From: Neurospora tetraspora | Lineage: Eukaryota > Ascomycota > Sordariomycetes > Sordariales > Sordariaceae | Reading direction: 5' to 3' | Length of the DNA stretch: 64,000 bases | Assembly (NCBI RefSeq): GCF_033439725.1 | Contig: NW_026944389.1 | Coordinates: 806,001-870,000, forward strand | Shown: positions 1-10,277 of the stretch, in pieces | Layout: every line of letters starts with the position of its first letter | Numbering within the stretch: the first letter of the stretch is position 1 | The notes under the pieces: model-generated | Database searches by the model: none | The model's input: only the letters and a program-made list of their open reading frames with translations | What the model was told of the DNA's origin: nothing | Position numbers and translations under genes: made by a program

Positions 1-1564
1 TTGTCACTCGCTCCCTCCTCAACAAGGAACGACCAGCTGATTCCTCCTTCTCTTCCAGTCGTCAGCATCTTGACGTTAATCTCTTTCTTCTTCTTTCTTG
101 CCGTGTCCGAATGGGTGGCCGACAAGGTGCTCCGTGCGGGGCTCATTGGCCAAATCATTGTTGGCCTCATCTACGGCGTCCCCATTGGCAACATCCTGGC
201 CCTGGAATGGCAGGAAACCTTTCTTGCCTTGGGCTACATTGGCCTCATTATCATCATCTTTGAAGGTGGCTTGACTATTCGTCTGGACCTTCTTTGGCAG
301 AACTTGTTCCTCAGCACCAGCGCGGCGCTTCTTGGTGTGCTCACCCCGATTGCCCTGACGTTTGCCCTGTTCTATGCTGGCTTTGGCTATGGTCTGTTTC
401 CCTCTGTCATCTCTTTGGCTTCTTTCATCGCGAACGCGTACTGACATTCAACACATAGGCCCCCTCGAAGCCTTCATCGTCGGCACTGCCCTCTGCTCCA
501 CCTCCATAGGGACCACCTTCGTCGTCATCAACAGCGCTTCGTCAAAGCACGACTTCGCCCAAACCCGCGTCGGCACCGTCCTCATCAGCGCAGCCATTCT
601 CGACGATGTCTGCGGTCTGGTCCTCGTCAGTGTTATCTCCCAGCTGCGCGACATCGAAAATGCGAACCTGGGCTGGGTCATAGGGCGGCCTATCCTGGCC
701 AGTGGGCTCATGGCCATCCTGACGCCTCTCGCAGCCAAGTTCGTCCTCGGCCCCCTGTTCCGCTTACCGGCTGTTGAGACACGATTCTTCCGAAAGTTCG
801 GACACGTCGCCAACATGGCCCTGATAGTGTTGGTCCTTTGTGCGTTCCTGGCCATTGCTGCGTATGCCGGCGCAAGCGTCCTGTTCGGTGCATTCCTGGC
901 CGGGACAGTTGTGTCGAGCCTACCTAGCAAGCAGCATGTCCACCCCGACGAACCAAGCGACACCATCGACCTTGATGACGATGCGAAACAGAAGAGGCCA
1001 ACATTCGGCGACACTTTTGCGCGATACATCCAAGATGCGCAGCGCTTCATCCTTCAACCATGCTTCTTCGCCAGCATTGGCTTCTCCATCCCCTTCATCG
1101 AGCTTTGGACAGGCGAGGTCATCTGGAAGGGCATCGTCTTCACTATCATGATGGTTCTTGGCAAGTTGGTTGTCGGCCTAGTGATTCCACTGTGGGATCT
1201 CATCGCAAATAAGAAGCCGGATCCCTCAGAGAAAGCGCTTTCGACACCCCCGGCAAAACGAAACTGGGCCCCAGCAGCCTTCCTTGGTACTGCCATGGTC
1301 GCGCGCGGCGAGATAGGTCTTCTCATCATTCAGATCGGCTTGAATGAGACACCGTATCTGTCACGGAAGGCCTTTGTCATTGCAGTCTGGGCCATCGTGC
1401 TCAATACGGTCATCGGCCCAGTATCCGTCGGAACACTCTTGAACCGATTCGGAAGCGCGGTTGCGGAGGATCAGCGGTGGGGGATACAAGCAAAAAACGC
1501 TGGAGGCGAAGTCAATAGGAAGCCTGAGGTGGTATCCGAGGGTACTGGTACCGTGGCGCCCTAG
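1..1564 (+). CDS. CPA-type cation/H+ antiporter, 5' end cut by window edge
   Basis: Membrane antiporter exchanging Na+ or K+ for H+, judged by family resemblance to Kef/NhaP-like CPA proteins. Two exons: 1-391 and 459-1564. The 67-nt intron 392-458 starts GTCTG, ends CATAG and has a CTGAC branch site at 441; splicing restores one frame of 498 codons from the window edge. The first codon is TTG, so the true start lies upstream. Visible in order, numbering from the window edge: several hydrophobic helices, GTALCSTSIGTTF (about 139-151), the paired acids ILDDVCGL with Asp179-Asp180 in a helix, GASVLFGAFLAG, a hydrophilic loop with DLDDDAK, GFSIPF, and a late helix with MVARGEIGLLI. The Asp pair and the ARGE(I/M)G motif are typical transport-core positions. 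The tail after about residue 460 is hydrophilic and short, so this is the compact form without a long cytosolic regulator. Cation specificity cannot be read from sequence. Confidence 0.85.
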
Positions 1565-2296
1565 CCGTTCCGACGCATTACTTCTGTCAGCGTTCCTTTG
1601 CGACTGTCAAGTGTCAGCTGGATACCAAGGACCTACGACTCTATTAAGGGTCTGGAAGCTTGTCGTCTTACTTTCTTTGATCTGCAATCTTCTTGCACTG
1701 TATCAAGAGGCAAACTTCCTTCTTCCGAGGACGACTTCTCGGGATCCCCTGCCCTATAACTGTCAATATGCCCACCAATGCTCCCATACAGGCCTTCGCG
1801 GCTGAATTCAGGGCCCGCGGCTCACAAATTCGGCTCGACTCTTGGCACCACACTACGAAGCACCTACATATTACCGTCCCAACGGTAGCAGCTCCAGTAT
1901 ATTGCTTTTCCAAGTTTAGAAACATTGAGCCTCCATGTACGATTTTTGACCGCCAAGATTTCGGGAGCGTGTTCCGATCATGAGCGACGGCCGAATCTTC
2001 CTTGGATCCAGGTACAAGTCGACGCGGGGAAGCCACCATGTCCACCACGCATACCGTGTCCATGGAACCCTTTTGTTGACAGACCTCAACATCGTTGGAC
2101 CCTACGTCACGAACCATTCGGGTTCAACACGGGCGCAGTCGCCGCCTTCGTAGTCTGGCCAAGTGTTCATGCGCCGGGCATATAAACCGGCAACACCATC
2201 TGCGTGTTGTTGAATAACGCCAGTGGTGCTATCATCGTGGTACGGCGGATGCTTGCATGATCACTGTCTGCTTCTCCTCCTTCCTCTCTAGTTACG
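1565..2296. other. Intergenic, promoter of the sedolisin gene
   Basis: About 730 bases between the antiporter stop and the peptidase start. Small ORFs here overlap on both strands and show no family resemblance. The only feature I can support is a TATA-like box near the right end. Confidence 0.6.
2181..2186 (+). promoter_or_regulatory. TATA-like box upstream of the peptidase gene
   Basis: TATAAA lies 111 bases before the peptidase ATG in otherwise GC-balanced DNA. The position suits a fungal core promoter with a short 5' leader. No transcript evidence. Confidence 0.4.
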
Positions 2297-4483
2297 ATGT
2301 TCCAGTTTCACATTTGGGCCCTTCTCGGCCTCTTTGCTCTTCTCTCTTCGTTTGCCACTGCCTTAACAATCGTTCTCGAAGATGCGGGCCACCTACCGGC
2401 AGGGTGGAAGCTCGATCACCATGCCACCGATTCCGATCAGATACAACTGTCCATTGCGCTGAAAGAAGCCGGGATAGAAGAGCTGAAAAGACGCCTCCTG
2501 CAGCAGTCTACATCTGACAACGACCCCAACAGCCGCCACCTCACAAAGGAAGAAGTCGACAAACACCGTCAGCCAGACCGAAAGTCAGTCACAGAGGTAG
2601 GCCGTTGGCTACAGTCCCACGGCATCAAAAGCTACAAGGCGGAGAACAGCTGGATCACCTTTGACGCTACAGCTGCTACCGTCAAGGCGCTCTTTGAAGC
2701 CGACCTAACCTACTACTCGTACAACGGCGATCCCAGCACCCGAATCCTTCGTGCCCGTTCTTACACCATCCCCAAGTGGCTCAACGACGACATCGACTTC
2801 GTCCACCCGCTTACACACTTCACGCCTCCTCGCAACCGCAATGATAGTACCCTCCGCCTCGGCCGTCGCCAGCCAACTCAACCCGAACTGTCCGCCCGGG
2901 AGGGCTTCTTTGCCCCTCCTTGCTGGACCGGCACCTTCCCTGGCTGCATCCGCAAACTCTACAACCTCACCTACACTCACCCTCCCCGCTCTCGCTCTCC
3001 CTCTCCTGTGCGGTTCGGCATCGCCGGTTTTCTGGAACAATATATCACCCACCGCGACGTGACCTCCTTCCTAACCACCTACGCTCCCGAACTGCTCCCT
3101 CCCACTCCCACTCCATCCCGGGGCGGCAGCGGGGGCAGCCTAACCCGCCCGCCCGTCACAAACACCACCACCGAGCCCCCCTACAACATCACCATAACCC
3201 TCCTCAACAACGCCACCCCCTGGGACCCGCATCCCACCGACCCCGCCCTCTCCAGCCTCGAAGCCAACCTTGACGTACAATACGCTCTCAGTCTGGGTCA
3301 TCCTACGCAAGTGATTTACTACGCCACCGGCGGGCGCGGGACAAAACTCGATTCGGCTGGGCGTCCCCTCCCTGCGAACGATCCTAGAGCGAATAACGAG
3401 CCCTTCCTCGAGTTCTTGCAAGCCTTGCTGGCCTTGCCTGATACGCAGATCCCGCATGTGCTAAGCATCAGCTATGCAGACGACGAACAATCCGTCCCGC
3501 GAAAATACGCTCACAGAGTATGCGACCTCTTCGTTGCCTTGGCAGCGCGCGGAACAACAGTGCTGGTGGCAACCGGCGACGGCGGTGCCGCGGGAATAGG
3601 CTTCTCGGCCGGAGGCGGCGACAGTTGCATCAAAAACGATGGATCAGGTAGAAGAGCTTTCGTCCCTACCTTTCCTGCCTCCTGTCCCTGGGTTACCAGC
3701 GTGGGAGCAACTGATAACACGGCCCTAAATCTAACCGGCGCTGAGTTTTCCAGCGGTGGCTTCAGCGAGTACTTTGATCGACCTCTCTGGCAGCGAGCGG
3801 CAGTGGACCCTTACGTCTCCAGCCTTCTCCGCTCTCAATCAAGCAAACCGGGTCAACCAAGCCAGCCCCGTGATCAAAAAGGAGTCTACTTCTCCCACAA
3901 CGGGCGCGGAACTCCCGACATTGCTGCCATCGGCTCAGGCTTCCAGATCATGCACCGCGGAGAGATAGTGGAAGTACGCGGGACGAGTGCGTCAACGCCG
4001 GTGGTGGCGGCCATGGTGGCGCTGGTTAATGATCAACGCTTGAGACAAGGAAAGAGGAGCTTGGGGTGGCTGAACGGGTATTTGTACTTGGACCAAAGGG
4101 TGAGGGGGGTGCTCAGGGATGTGGAAGAGGGACGGAGTGAGGGGTGTGTTTTTCCTGGGGATGTGATGGAGGAGGGGAAAGATAAGGGAAAGGGGAAGGC
4201 GAAGGGGGAAGGCCGAAGGCACTATGGGATGGAGAAGAGGCAGGGGAATTCGACGGAAGAGGGTGGCGGGGATGGGAATCAAGGGGAAGGAGATGAAGAC
4301 GGCGAGGAATGGGAATGGGAAGGGGAAGCCGGAGTGGGAGAGGGAGAAGGAATAGGAGAAGGGGACCGGAGTGGGAACGTGATAGTGGGGGGATGGGAGG
4401 CGAAGGGGGGCTGGGATCCAGTTACGGGGCTGGGAGTTCCTGGTGACTTTCAGGATATGTTGAGGGTTTTGGGCGGTGGGTAA
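2297..4483 (+). CDS. Sedolisin-family (S53) tripeptidyl-peptidase-like protease
   Basis: Secreted acid serine-carboxyl peptidase. A 728-residue intronless ORF with a signal peptide (about 1-22), an activation prodomain (about 24-170, ending near FVHPLTHFTPP, the usual fungal S53 join) and a catalytic domain. Catalytic residues line up with the family: Glu322 and Asp326 in EANLDVQY, Asp428 in ATGDGG (oxyanion Asp, family SGDSG), and Ser564 in RGTSASTP. Calcium-site elements are present as Asp608 in VLRDVEEG and Asp707 in GGWDPVTGLG. The oddity is about 85 extra residues of Gly/Glu/Lys-rich low-complexity sequence (about 617-697) between these two calcium-site segments, where relatives have a short loop; this explains the length of 728 against the usual 580-650. 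A Pro/Ser/Gly-rich stretch also sits at about 267-296. All catalytic residues are present, so it could be active, but the insertion may affect folding or calcium binding. Confidence 0.88.
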   Translation: MFQFHIWALLGLFALLSSFATALTIVLEDAGHLPAGWKLDHHATDSDQIQLSIALKEAGIEELKRRLLQQSTSDNDPNSRHLTKEEVDKHRQPDRKSVTEVGRWLQSHGIKSYKAENSWITFDATAATVKALFEADLTYYSYNGDPSTRILRARSYTIPKWLNDDIDFVHPLTHFTPPRNRNDSTLRLGRRQPTQPELSAREGFFAPPCWTGTFPGCIRKLYNLTYTHPPRSRSPSPVRFGIAGFLEQYITHRDVTSFLTTYAPELLPPTPTPSRGGSGGSLTRPPVTNTTTEPPYNITITLLNNATPWDPHPTDPALSSLEANLDVQYALSLGHPTQVIYYATGGRGTKLDSAGRPLPANDPRANNEPFLEFLQALLALPDTQIPHVLSISYADDEQSVPRKYAHRVCDLFVALAARGTTVLVATGDGGAAGIGFSAGGGDSCIKNDGSGRRAFVPTFPASCPWVTSVGATDNTALNLTGAEFSSGGFSEYFDRPLWQRAAVDPYVSSLLRSQSSKPGQPSQPRDQKGVYFSHNGRGTPDIAAIGSGFQIMHRGEIVEVRGTSASTPVVAAMVALVNDQRLRQGKRSLGWLNGYLYLDQRVRGVLRDVEEGRSEGCVFPGDVMEEGKDKGKGKAKGEGRRHYGMEKRQGNSTEEGGGDGNQGEGDEDGEEWEWEGEAGVGEGEGIGEGDRSGNVIVGGWEAKGGWDPVTGLGVPGDFQDMLRVLGGG

Positions 4484-5732
4484 AGGGAACCATACCGCGA
4501 CCTTTTCTAGCCAAAGCGAGCGGTATTGGACTGTCCATGTTCGGTTTACTCATAAGACCACATCGCCAGGGAGTTCCCTGACATCCAAAGCATCCCCGGC
4601 AAAAACCACACCGTCCAGATATTTCGATGGTGTTTCGACACCCGAAAGGCCGCGCAACTGGATTTCAAGGACCGAGCATAGCTCTAGACAAATTCTACCC
4701 GCACGCATATCTTTCCTTTGCGCACTTGGTTATTTTGGTGCTGTTGGTGCTGTCGGTGGTTGTGTGGAGAGCTGCGGCTGGGCGGGGCCGGAAGACGGAT
4801 GAGGGGCAGGCACGACCGGGCCGTACCGTGCCCCACCTTCCCCGCCACATCAACGGCCCGCGTCACGCGTGCGGAGCTCTCGCCCCGCCACTTCCATGAT
4901 CCATCCATCACTCCCCCCTCAGCAGGTCGTGCCTGGCGATCATTACACTAGCCTCTCAACTGCACAACCTCGACTCTATTCTCCTCCGTGTCTTCCTCGT
5001 TTCTACTCCTGTCCTCACCAAGTGCCTCGCGGGCCGCATCAGGAAGGCATCGTGGAGACCGTTCTCTGTCAGCGGTCCAAGTGCGGGGGCAGATTCAATG
5101 GCGGGGTCACCGTTCCAATGGAACTCATCCTGATCAGAAGTTCAGAACTCCTCCCGCTCCAGGACCTGCTTTTACCCAAGTCAGATCTCGAGGATGGAGG
5201 TAAGAATAGTGTTTTTCCACTTCCCAGATGTCAGTTGCTAACGCGACGCGACGCATACAGAATCGATAACCTTAGCTCTTCGCGTGGCCGTCAACACCAG
5301 TACAATAATCCCGTCGGGTTAGGGTTGTGATCACGCCCTAGTTACTTCGGCAGGATGTGATGCATGGCCGCAATGAAGTTGACTCGCGGCATTTCGCAAG
5401 TATAAAGATATCTCGGAGAATCCGAGTTGACTTTATTGGTCACTGCGGGGTAACGGCTCCAACCACTTTTTCGACTCCATTCAGACAGTGGACATTGCCG
5501 GTGCTACTTAGTTGGGACTAGCCAGACTCCCAGACCTGCAGGGGAAGCATCCACAGTGGATTGAACCTGTCGTGCTTGCCGGACGATGGCCTCTCTTGTG
5601 CTGTTAAAAAGGCTTGCCCACGAACACCCTTCTCTCCCCGAGTCCCTCTCCGAGTCCCCTCCTTCAAATTCTGCCCTGTCTCTTGCTTCCGACACAACAA
5701 CCTTGACAAGCACACTACCTAGCGTCGCGACC
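4484..5732. other. Intergenic between peptidase and methyltransferase 1
   Basis: About 1.25 kb with no supported gene. Several overlapping ORFs of up to about 150 codons have no recognisable family. An in-frame upstream ATG at 5586 would extend the next gene by 49 residues, but the two paralogues start at the position equivalent to 5733, so 5586-5732 is more likely 5' leader. Confidence 0.5.
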
Positions 5733-7336
5733 ATGGTGACCAGTCCCAAGAGCCCCAAGAGCCCGGTCTCTCAGAGCCCCAATAGCAACCAAGCGTCCAG
5801 CCCGCCGGCACCCGTTGTCTCTGGTTCAGGCCCAACACCGCTCGGCGCCGAGGAACAAAACGCAGCTGGCCTTCTCCCGGCCTCGCACTGGACACAGCAG
5901 CCAGTAAGTCACGGGTTCGATGCATCTCTCATCCGGAGGATTAACCCATTGGTTCACAGCTCGCAGAAGAGGATCCTGCAGATGACGGCGCCTCTACTAT
6001 CGGTTCCTTTACTTCGAGCACCGCTTCCTTGAGTTCGAAAATCTTTGAGTACCGCACTATCCATGGAAGAACTTACCACGGTGATGTTGGCAATGCCGAG
6101 GCATGGGAGCCCAATGACCAGCGTCACGTTGAGGCCATGGAGATCTTGTAAGTGAACCCTATGGCTTCGCAAGATGGATGGACTTGATCGTTTACTGACG
6201 TGATTCATGCATCGGAAAGCCACCACGCCATGCTAGTTCAACTGGATGGCAAGCTCTATCTTTCTCCGCTTGACAAGAAGAAGGTCCATAGAGTGCTCGA
6301 CATTGCAACAGGCTCTGGCATGTGGGCTATGTAAGTTCTCCCCAGCCTTCTGTTCCTCAAATCCGAGCCGGGTGAAGCGACTGTGTGATCGGTCCCTGCG
6401 ACAGAGACAGCCAAGACTACAAGCTTGGCATCAAGTCTGTGCAGCCAAAGTTGCGACAACCATCACAAAGAGTCATCATGTTGATCTACAACAACTGAGG
6501 GGACTTGCACCTTCAGCAGGCCTGTCTCCACGCAGTCGCAGTGACCTGCTACACAGTTGCGTTCACCGCCTCGATTAGATCTGTGCTAACCAACTCTTTC
6601 TCTTCATTGTAGTGATTTTGCCGACGAGTTCCCTAATGCCGAAGTCATTGGCACCGACGTTTCCCCTATCCAGCCGTCCTGGGTCCCTCCAAACGTAAAG
6701 TTTGAAATCGACGATTGTAACCAAGAATGGACTTGGGCCGAGAATAGCTTCGATTTTATCCATATGCGTATGCTGATTGGCGTCGTTGACGGCGATTGGT
6801 CTGCCCTGTTCCGGAATGCCTTCCGGTGCTGTAAGCCGGGCGGTTACGCGGAGAGTTGTGTTTGTGATATCACTTTTGTGAGTGATGATGGATCGGTGAA
6901 GGAAGGTAGCGCTATGGACCAATGGGGCAAGGTTTTTACAGAGGGCGGTAAAAAGCTAGGCAGGACGTTTTCAGTGTATGAAGAGGATTTGCAACGCAAG
7001 GGCATGGAAGCGGCCGGATTCGTTGATGTTGAATTCGTGGACATTCAATGTCCCATAGGGGTCTGGCATCCTGAGAAGAAACCGGCGGAAAGGGGGCTTT
7101 GGTATAAGATGGCAGTTGAGGCAGACCTTGAGGGTAAGTTTTTGTCGTCAAGATCGGATATTGAAGTTATACTAACCCGTACGACAGGATATATCAACTA
7201 CATCTTGCAGGTTGTAATGGGCTGGACTCCAGAGGAGACCAAGGCTTTTGCTACACACGTCAAGCAGGAATGGAACAACCCCGAGATTCACGGGTATTTC
7301 ATGATCCGTGTGGTATACGGCCGCAAGCCGGAGTAA
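5733..7336 (+). CDS. LaeA-like SAM-dependent methyltransferase, paralogue 1
   Basis: Predicted class I S-adenosylmethionine-dependent methyltransferase of the fungal LaeA-like group; its substrate is unknown. Five exons: 5733-5903, 5960-6147, 6220-6330, 6613-7133, 7188-7336, giving 379 residues. Introns have GTAAGT donors and AG acceptors; intron 3 (282 nt) is long for this genome. Order: disordered SP-repeat N-terminus ([13 protein letters not shown]), a conserved ASHWTQQP box at the first splice site, [14 protein letters not shown], motif [14 protein letters not shown] (about 145-157), post-[18 protein letters not shown], then FDFIHMRML and KPGGYAE, ending VYGRKPE. The ATG at 5733 is chosen because paralogues 2 and 3 begin with the same SP-rich stretch. 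Exons 2 and 3 match paralogue 2 in length exactly (188 and 111 nt). Intron 4 (54 nt) is a multiple of three without a stop, so its retention would insert 18 residues; paralogue 2 lacks it. Confidence 0.85.
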
Positions 7337-8119
7337 AGTGGAGGGGGGGAAGGGAGTACATCTCGGCGAGTTCCCGACTGGGCTACCAATTGCCATTGGG
7401 AATTGAAGACTGCGGGGTTTGGTCCAGGGGAAGTCAGAGCGAGCATCTTTTCCTGTCATGTTGGATTCGGATAGTTCTCGTGAGAACAGTCATGGTTCCG
7501 CATAGAAGGCCTACCAGGTACATTCCCATCAGTTTGCTGTATCTTTCATCAACCGCCTAGCTTGGCTGAAGGAGACTGCCCGGCGCCGTTATCTTCCGGG
7601 AGATTTAGGTCGCACAACTACGTCGATCCCGGCACTTCATCTCTCTAGCATTGGGCATACTATCCGTTCCACTTCATTCACCTCTTGGGCCTTGGCTGAA
7701 TTCTTTCAAGACCACACAGAGTCTCAATCCATCCAGCTCTATGCGCTTTTTATATCTCACGCACACGACTTCTTATCCACATAGATGGTGAACCTTGGTG
7801 GACTTTATAAGTGTGGTAAGGATCTGGCGCGCATTTAATCCCGACCATAAATGATTACTCTTTTCAGTGACTGACCAGGAGACTTGGATAGACCAGACTT
7901 CGTGATCCTTTTTTTCGGGAAATCTACAGTCTTTTATTGGTAGGTCCCGGTTCCGGCACCTATCCTTTTGGCAGGCTTGAGTTGGCGCATTTTCCAGCTG
8001 CAAAAAGGTCCAGACTGCACACGCTGCCGGCCCATTATTCAGTTCAGAGGATGCCAGCGACACATCTCCATGAACTGGTCAAGGCGAATTCGAAGAATGA
8101 ACGTGTGTCCCATCCCATA

Positions 8120-8462
8120 CAGTAAAGACCCCTGAAAGTGCAACCCCCCCAAAGTGCAAATACCCCCTAATGTGCAAACGATTTGGGCAGCCGGAATTGT
8201 TTTGCTATATAAAACCTGCAAACTGCAAAGTGCAAACACTCTAGCCTGGATTTGCACTTGCAGGGGTCTTATTTTGGTGGGAACGAATATTTATACTCGG
8301 CTACCGGGGCTCCGGCGACCCACTTTTTGGCTTAGCCGGGCGCCTTCCACTGGCTAGAGGGTGGCTTATGGTCTGTGCACCAGAGCCTCCAAGTGCAAAT
8401 ACCCAGAAAGTGCAAAAGATTTCGCCCGCTCGGATTAGTTGCACTTTCAGGGGTCTTTACTG
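8120..8462. mobile_element. Fot1/pogo-like MITE, 343 bp
   Basis: Perfect 25-bp terminal inverted repeats beginning CAGTAAAGACCCCTGAAAGT lie at 8120-8144 and 8438-8462. They are flanked by TA at 8118-8119 and 8463-8464, the target duplication of Tc1/mariner elements; the CAGT start fits the Fot1/pogo branch. There is no coding capacity. The interior carries at least five copies of a GTGCAAA motif in direct orientation and one inverted, plus an internal inverted partial copy of the terminus near 8250-8271, possibly subterminal transposase-binding repeats or a nested end. Confidence 0.8.
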
Positions 8463-8502
8463 TATCCTGACAGACCCCGAGGTGCTTTTTTTTTTTTTCC
8501 CA

Positions 8503-8926
8503 TTCAAATGGGATTTATCCCCAGACTCTTCTGGCCAATTACAGGTCTGCTAGGCACGCGGTGTTGAAGCCATCACCATGTCTTGGCATTCTTGGCACAA
8601 GGTGGATACGATACGATCCGTACATGCTTACCGTGCATATAAGCTAGACTTCGTCCCTTTTCCTTTGATCTCTCTCTCTTCTCAATCAATCAAGACATTC
8701 ACCACCACTTTCGTCGTCTCTCACATTCACACGTGATCACCTCCTCCGTATGGTTCAACACGCAGGTGGTTGACAGAAAAGACCGAACACTCTTGCACCC
8801 AGATCACACAGAGCATATTCAGTGCTTCAGTTTTTGTCAATCACCTGACACGTTGAGGCGTCGTCGGCCTGCAGCCCTTCTCAGGATGTGGTTGGCCGTA
8901 CAGCGTGGGGATAAATCCCATTTGAA
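8503..8926. repeat. 21-bp perfect inverted repeat pair, 424 bp overall
   Basis: TTCAAATGGGATTTATCCCC plus A at 8503-8523 is matched exactly in inverse orientation at 8906-8926. A T-run precedes the left arm and an A-run follows the right arm, extending the symmetry. It may be the ends of another small non-autonomous element; no target duplication is clear. Confidence 0.5.
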
Positions 8927-9499
8927 AAAAATGCGAATTCGGATGCAAGTGGCCAGTCTTCTCGCTTAGTCTGCAGTGCTGCAGGGGCAGAGAACCCCGG
9001 CAGTTGCTGCAGGCGTCTTCTGCAGGGTGGATTCCAATTGGGCCGCCGCCCGGCACTCACTGACGGTGACGTGGTCAGGACTCCAAGCAATGGGAATATT
9101 TTTCGCACCATTGAACGGCACCGGAATGCTTACCTTTCACAAGCTTTGTTCGTCGTGGAGTAAATGGACCGGCCTCGAAGGTTCTTGAGGAGTTGGGGGG
9201 ACAATGCCGAAGTCGGTCACCTCCACACCTGTCACGAACTCGCCAGGGGATGGGACTCAGTCGGGATAAAAACGGCATAGCGAGGAGGAGCTATTTGGGA
9301 ATGACGATTCCTTCCCGCAGGGTACAGCAGCAGCGATGTTTGGCACCGGATTCCGTAAATCCGGTGTACTGAAATGGAGCAAAACACTACTCACAACCAG
9401 AACGGGACAGCCCACCCAACAAAAAGGTTATGGTGAGGACCAGATCTGGTCATGATAGGTTTCAGAGGATTCCAACGAAGGGAGATTCATCAACAAACC

Positions 9500-9634
9500 C
9501 TACCGCTTTTTCTCACTCGATATTCTGCAACCCGCATCAACTGACCAGGAGATTGGTCGAAGCCAGATATACCCGGCGCTATACCTTGTTGAGTGAGTTT
9601 GAGTGAAACCGTATCGGGTGAGAAAAAGCGGTAG
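9500..9634. mobile_element. Small MITE-like inverted-repeat element, 135 bp
   Basis: Arms CTACCGCTTTTTCTCACTCG (9500 on) and its inverse ending at 9634 pair over 23 bases with one mismatch. There is no coding content. A target duplication is not evident, so either a MITE or a large hairpin is possible. Confidence 0.5.
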
Positions 9635-10277
9635 TCATTCAACCACCAAACAGAGAGGAAGCAGAGCTTCACTCCCCAAGTTAGCTTTGACGATCTGGTG
9701 GTCAGTTCACAAGACAGATGGGTTCACGGGGGAAACTTGGCGAACTCTTTTTGGGGCGGAGCAGCCGGAGCTTGAGTGTATTCTGATCGGGAAACTAAGT
9801 ACACCGGAATCCGGATCTCCGAGACAACCCCGGCCGATCGAGACAAGCCCGGCCGATCTGCTCCTACCGAAAAAAAGTGTGAAAATCACCCAAAATTAGT
9901 ACAGATAGCTCCCATTGGTCCAACCCACCCTAAAGCCAGGGTCAACAACAACCATCGGTCGTGTCCCGCAAAAATTTGACTCCATTCACAACGGGCAACA
10001 GCCAACTGGATGCTATTCAGGCCAACAGTCCCGCCTAGCCATCTTGAAATTGGTAATCATGATCCTAAAAGAGCCTTCTGTAAGTACCACGCTAACGAAC
10101 ACGTGCATTACTTGCGCACCGCACAGTGAATCAAACGGAAAAGACGGTGTGCAGCGTTGTTCCCGGACGATAACCCTCTCACCTGGGGTCTTTAGAGCGC
10201 TCCGATGCCCACCTTCAATTTCTGCCTGTCCGTTTCCCTCAGTATCCTTATACGTACTTGTCCTCAAAGTCGCAACC

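Larger units (their letters stand above)
7337..10277. other. Intergenic with MITE relics between methyltransferases 1 and 2
   Basis: About 2.9 kb without a supported gene. It holds a 343-bp TA-flanked MITE, a 135-bp inverted-repeat element and a 21-bp perfect inverted repeat 380 bases apart (listed separately). The phrase CTGACCAGGAGA occurs twice (about 7870 and 9540), hinting at further old repeat copies. ORFs here are short and overlap on both strands. Confidence 0.6.

Noticed and set aside
4869-5330. 153-codon plus-strand ORF between peptidase and methyltransferase 1
   Set aside because: No family resemblance, overlapping open frames in the same region, and composition like a promoter stretch.
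5586-5732. Upstream in-frame ATG extending methyltransferase 1 by 49 residues
   Set aside because: Both paralogues start at the SP-rich tail; the extension has no counterpart.
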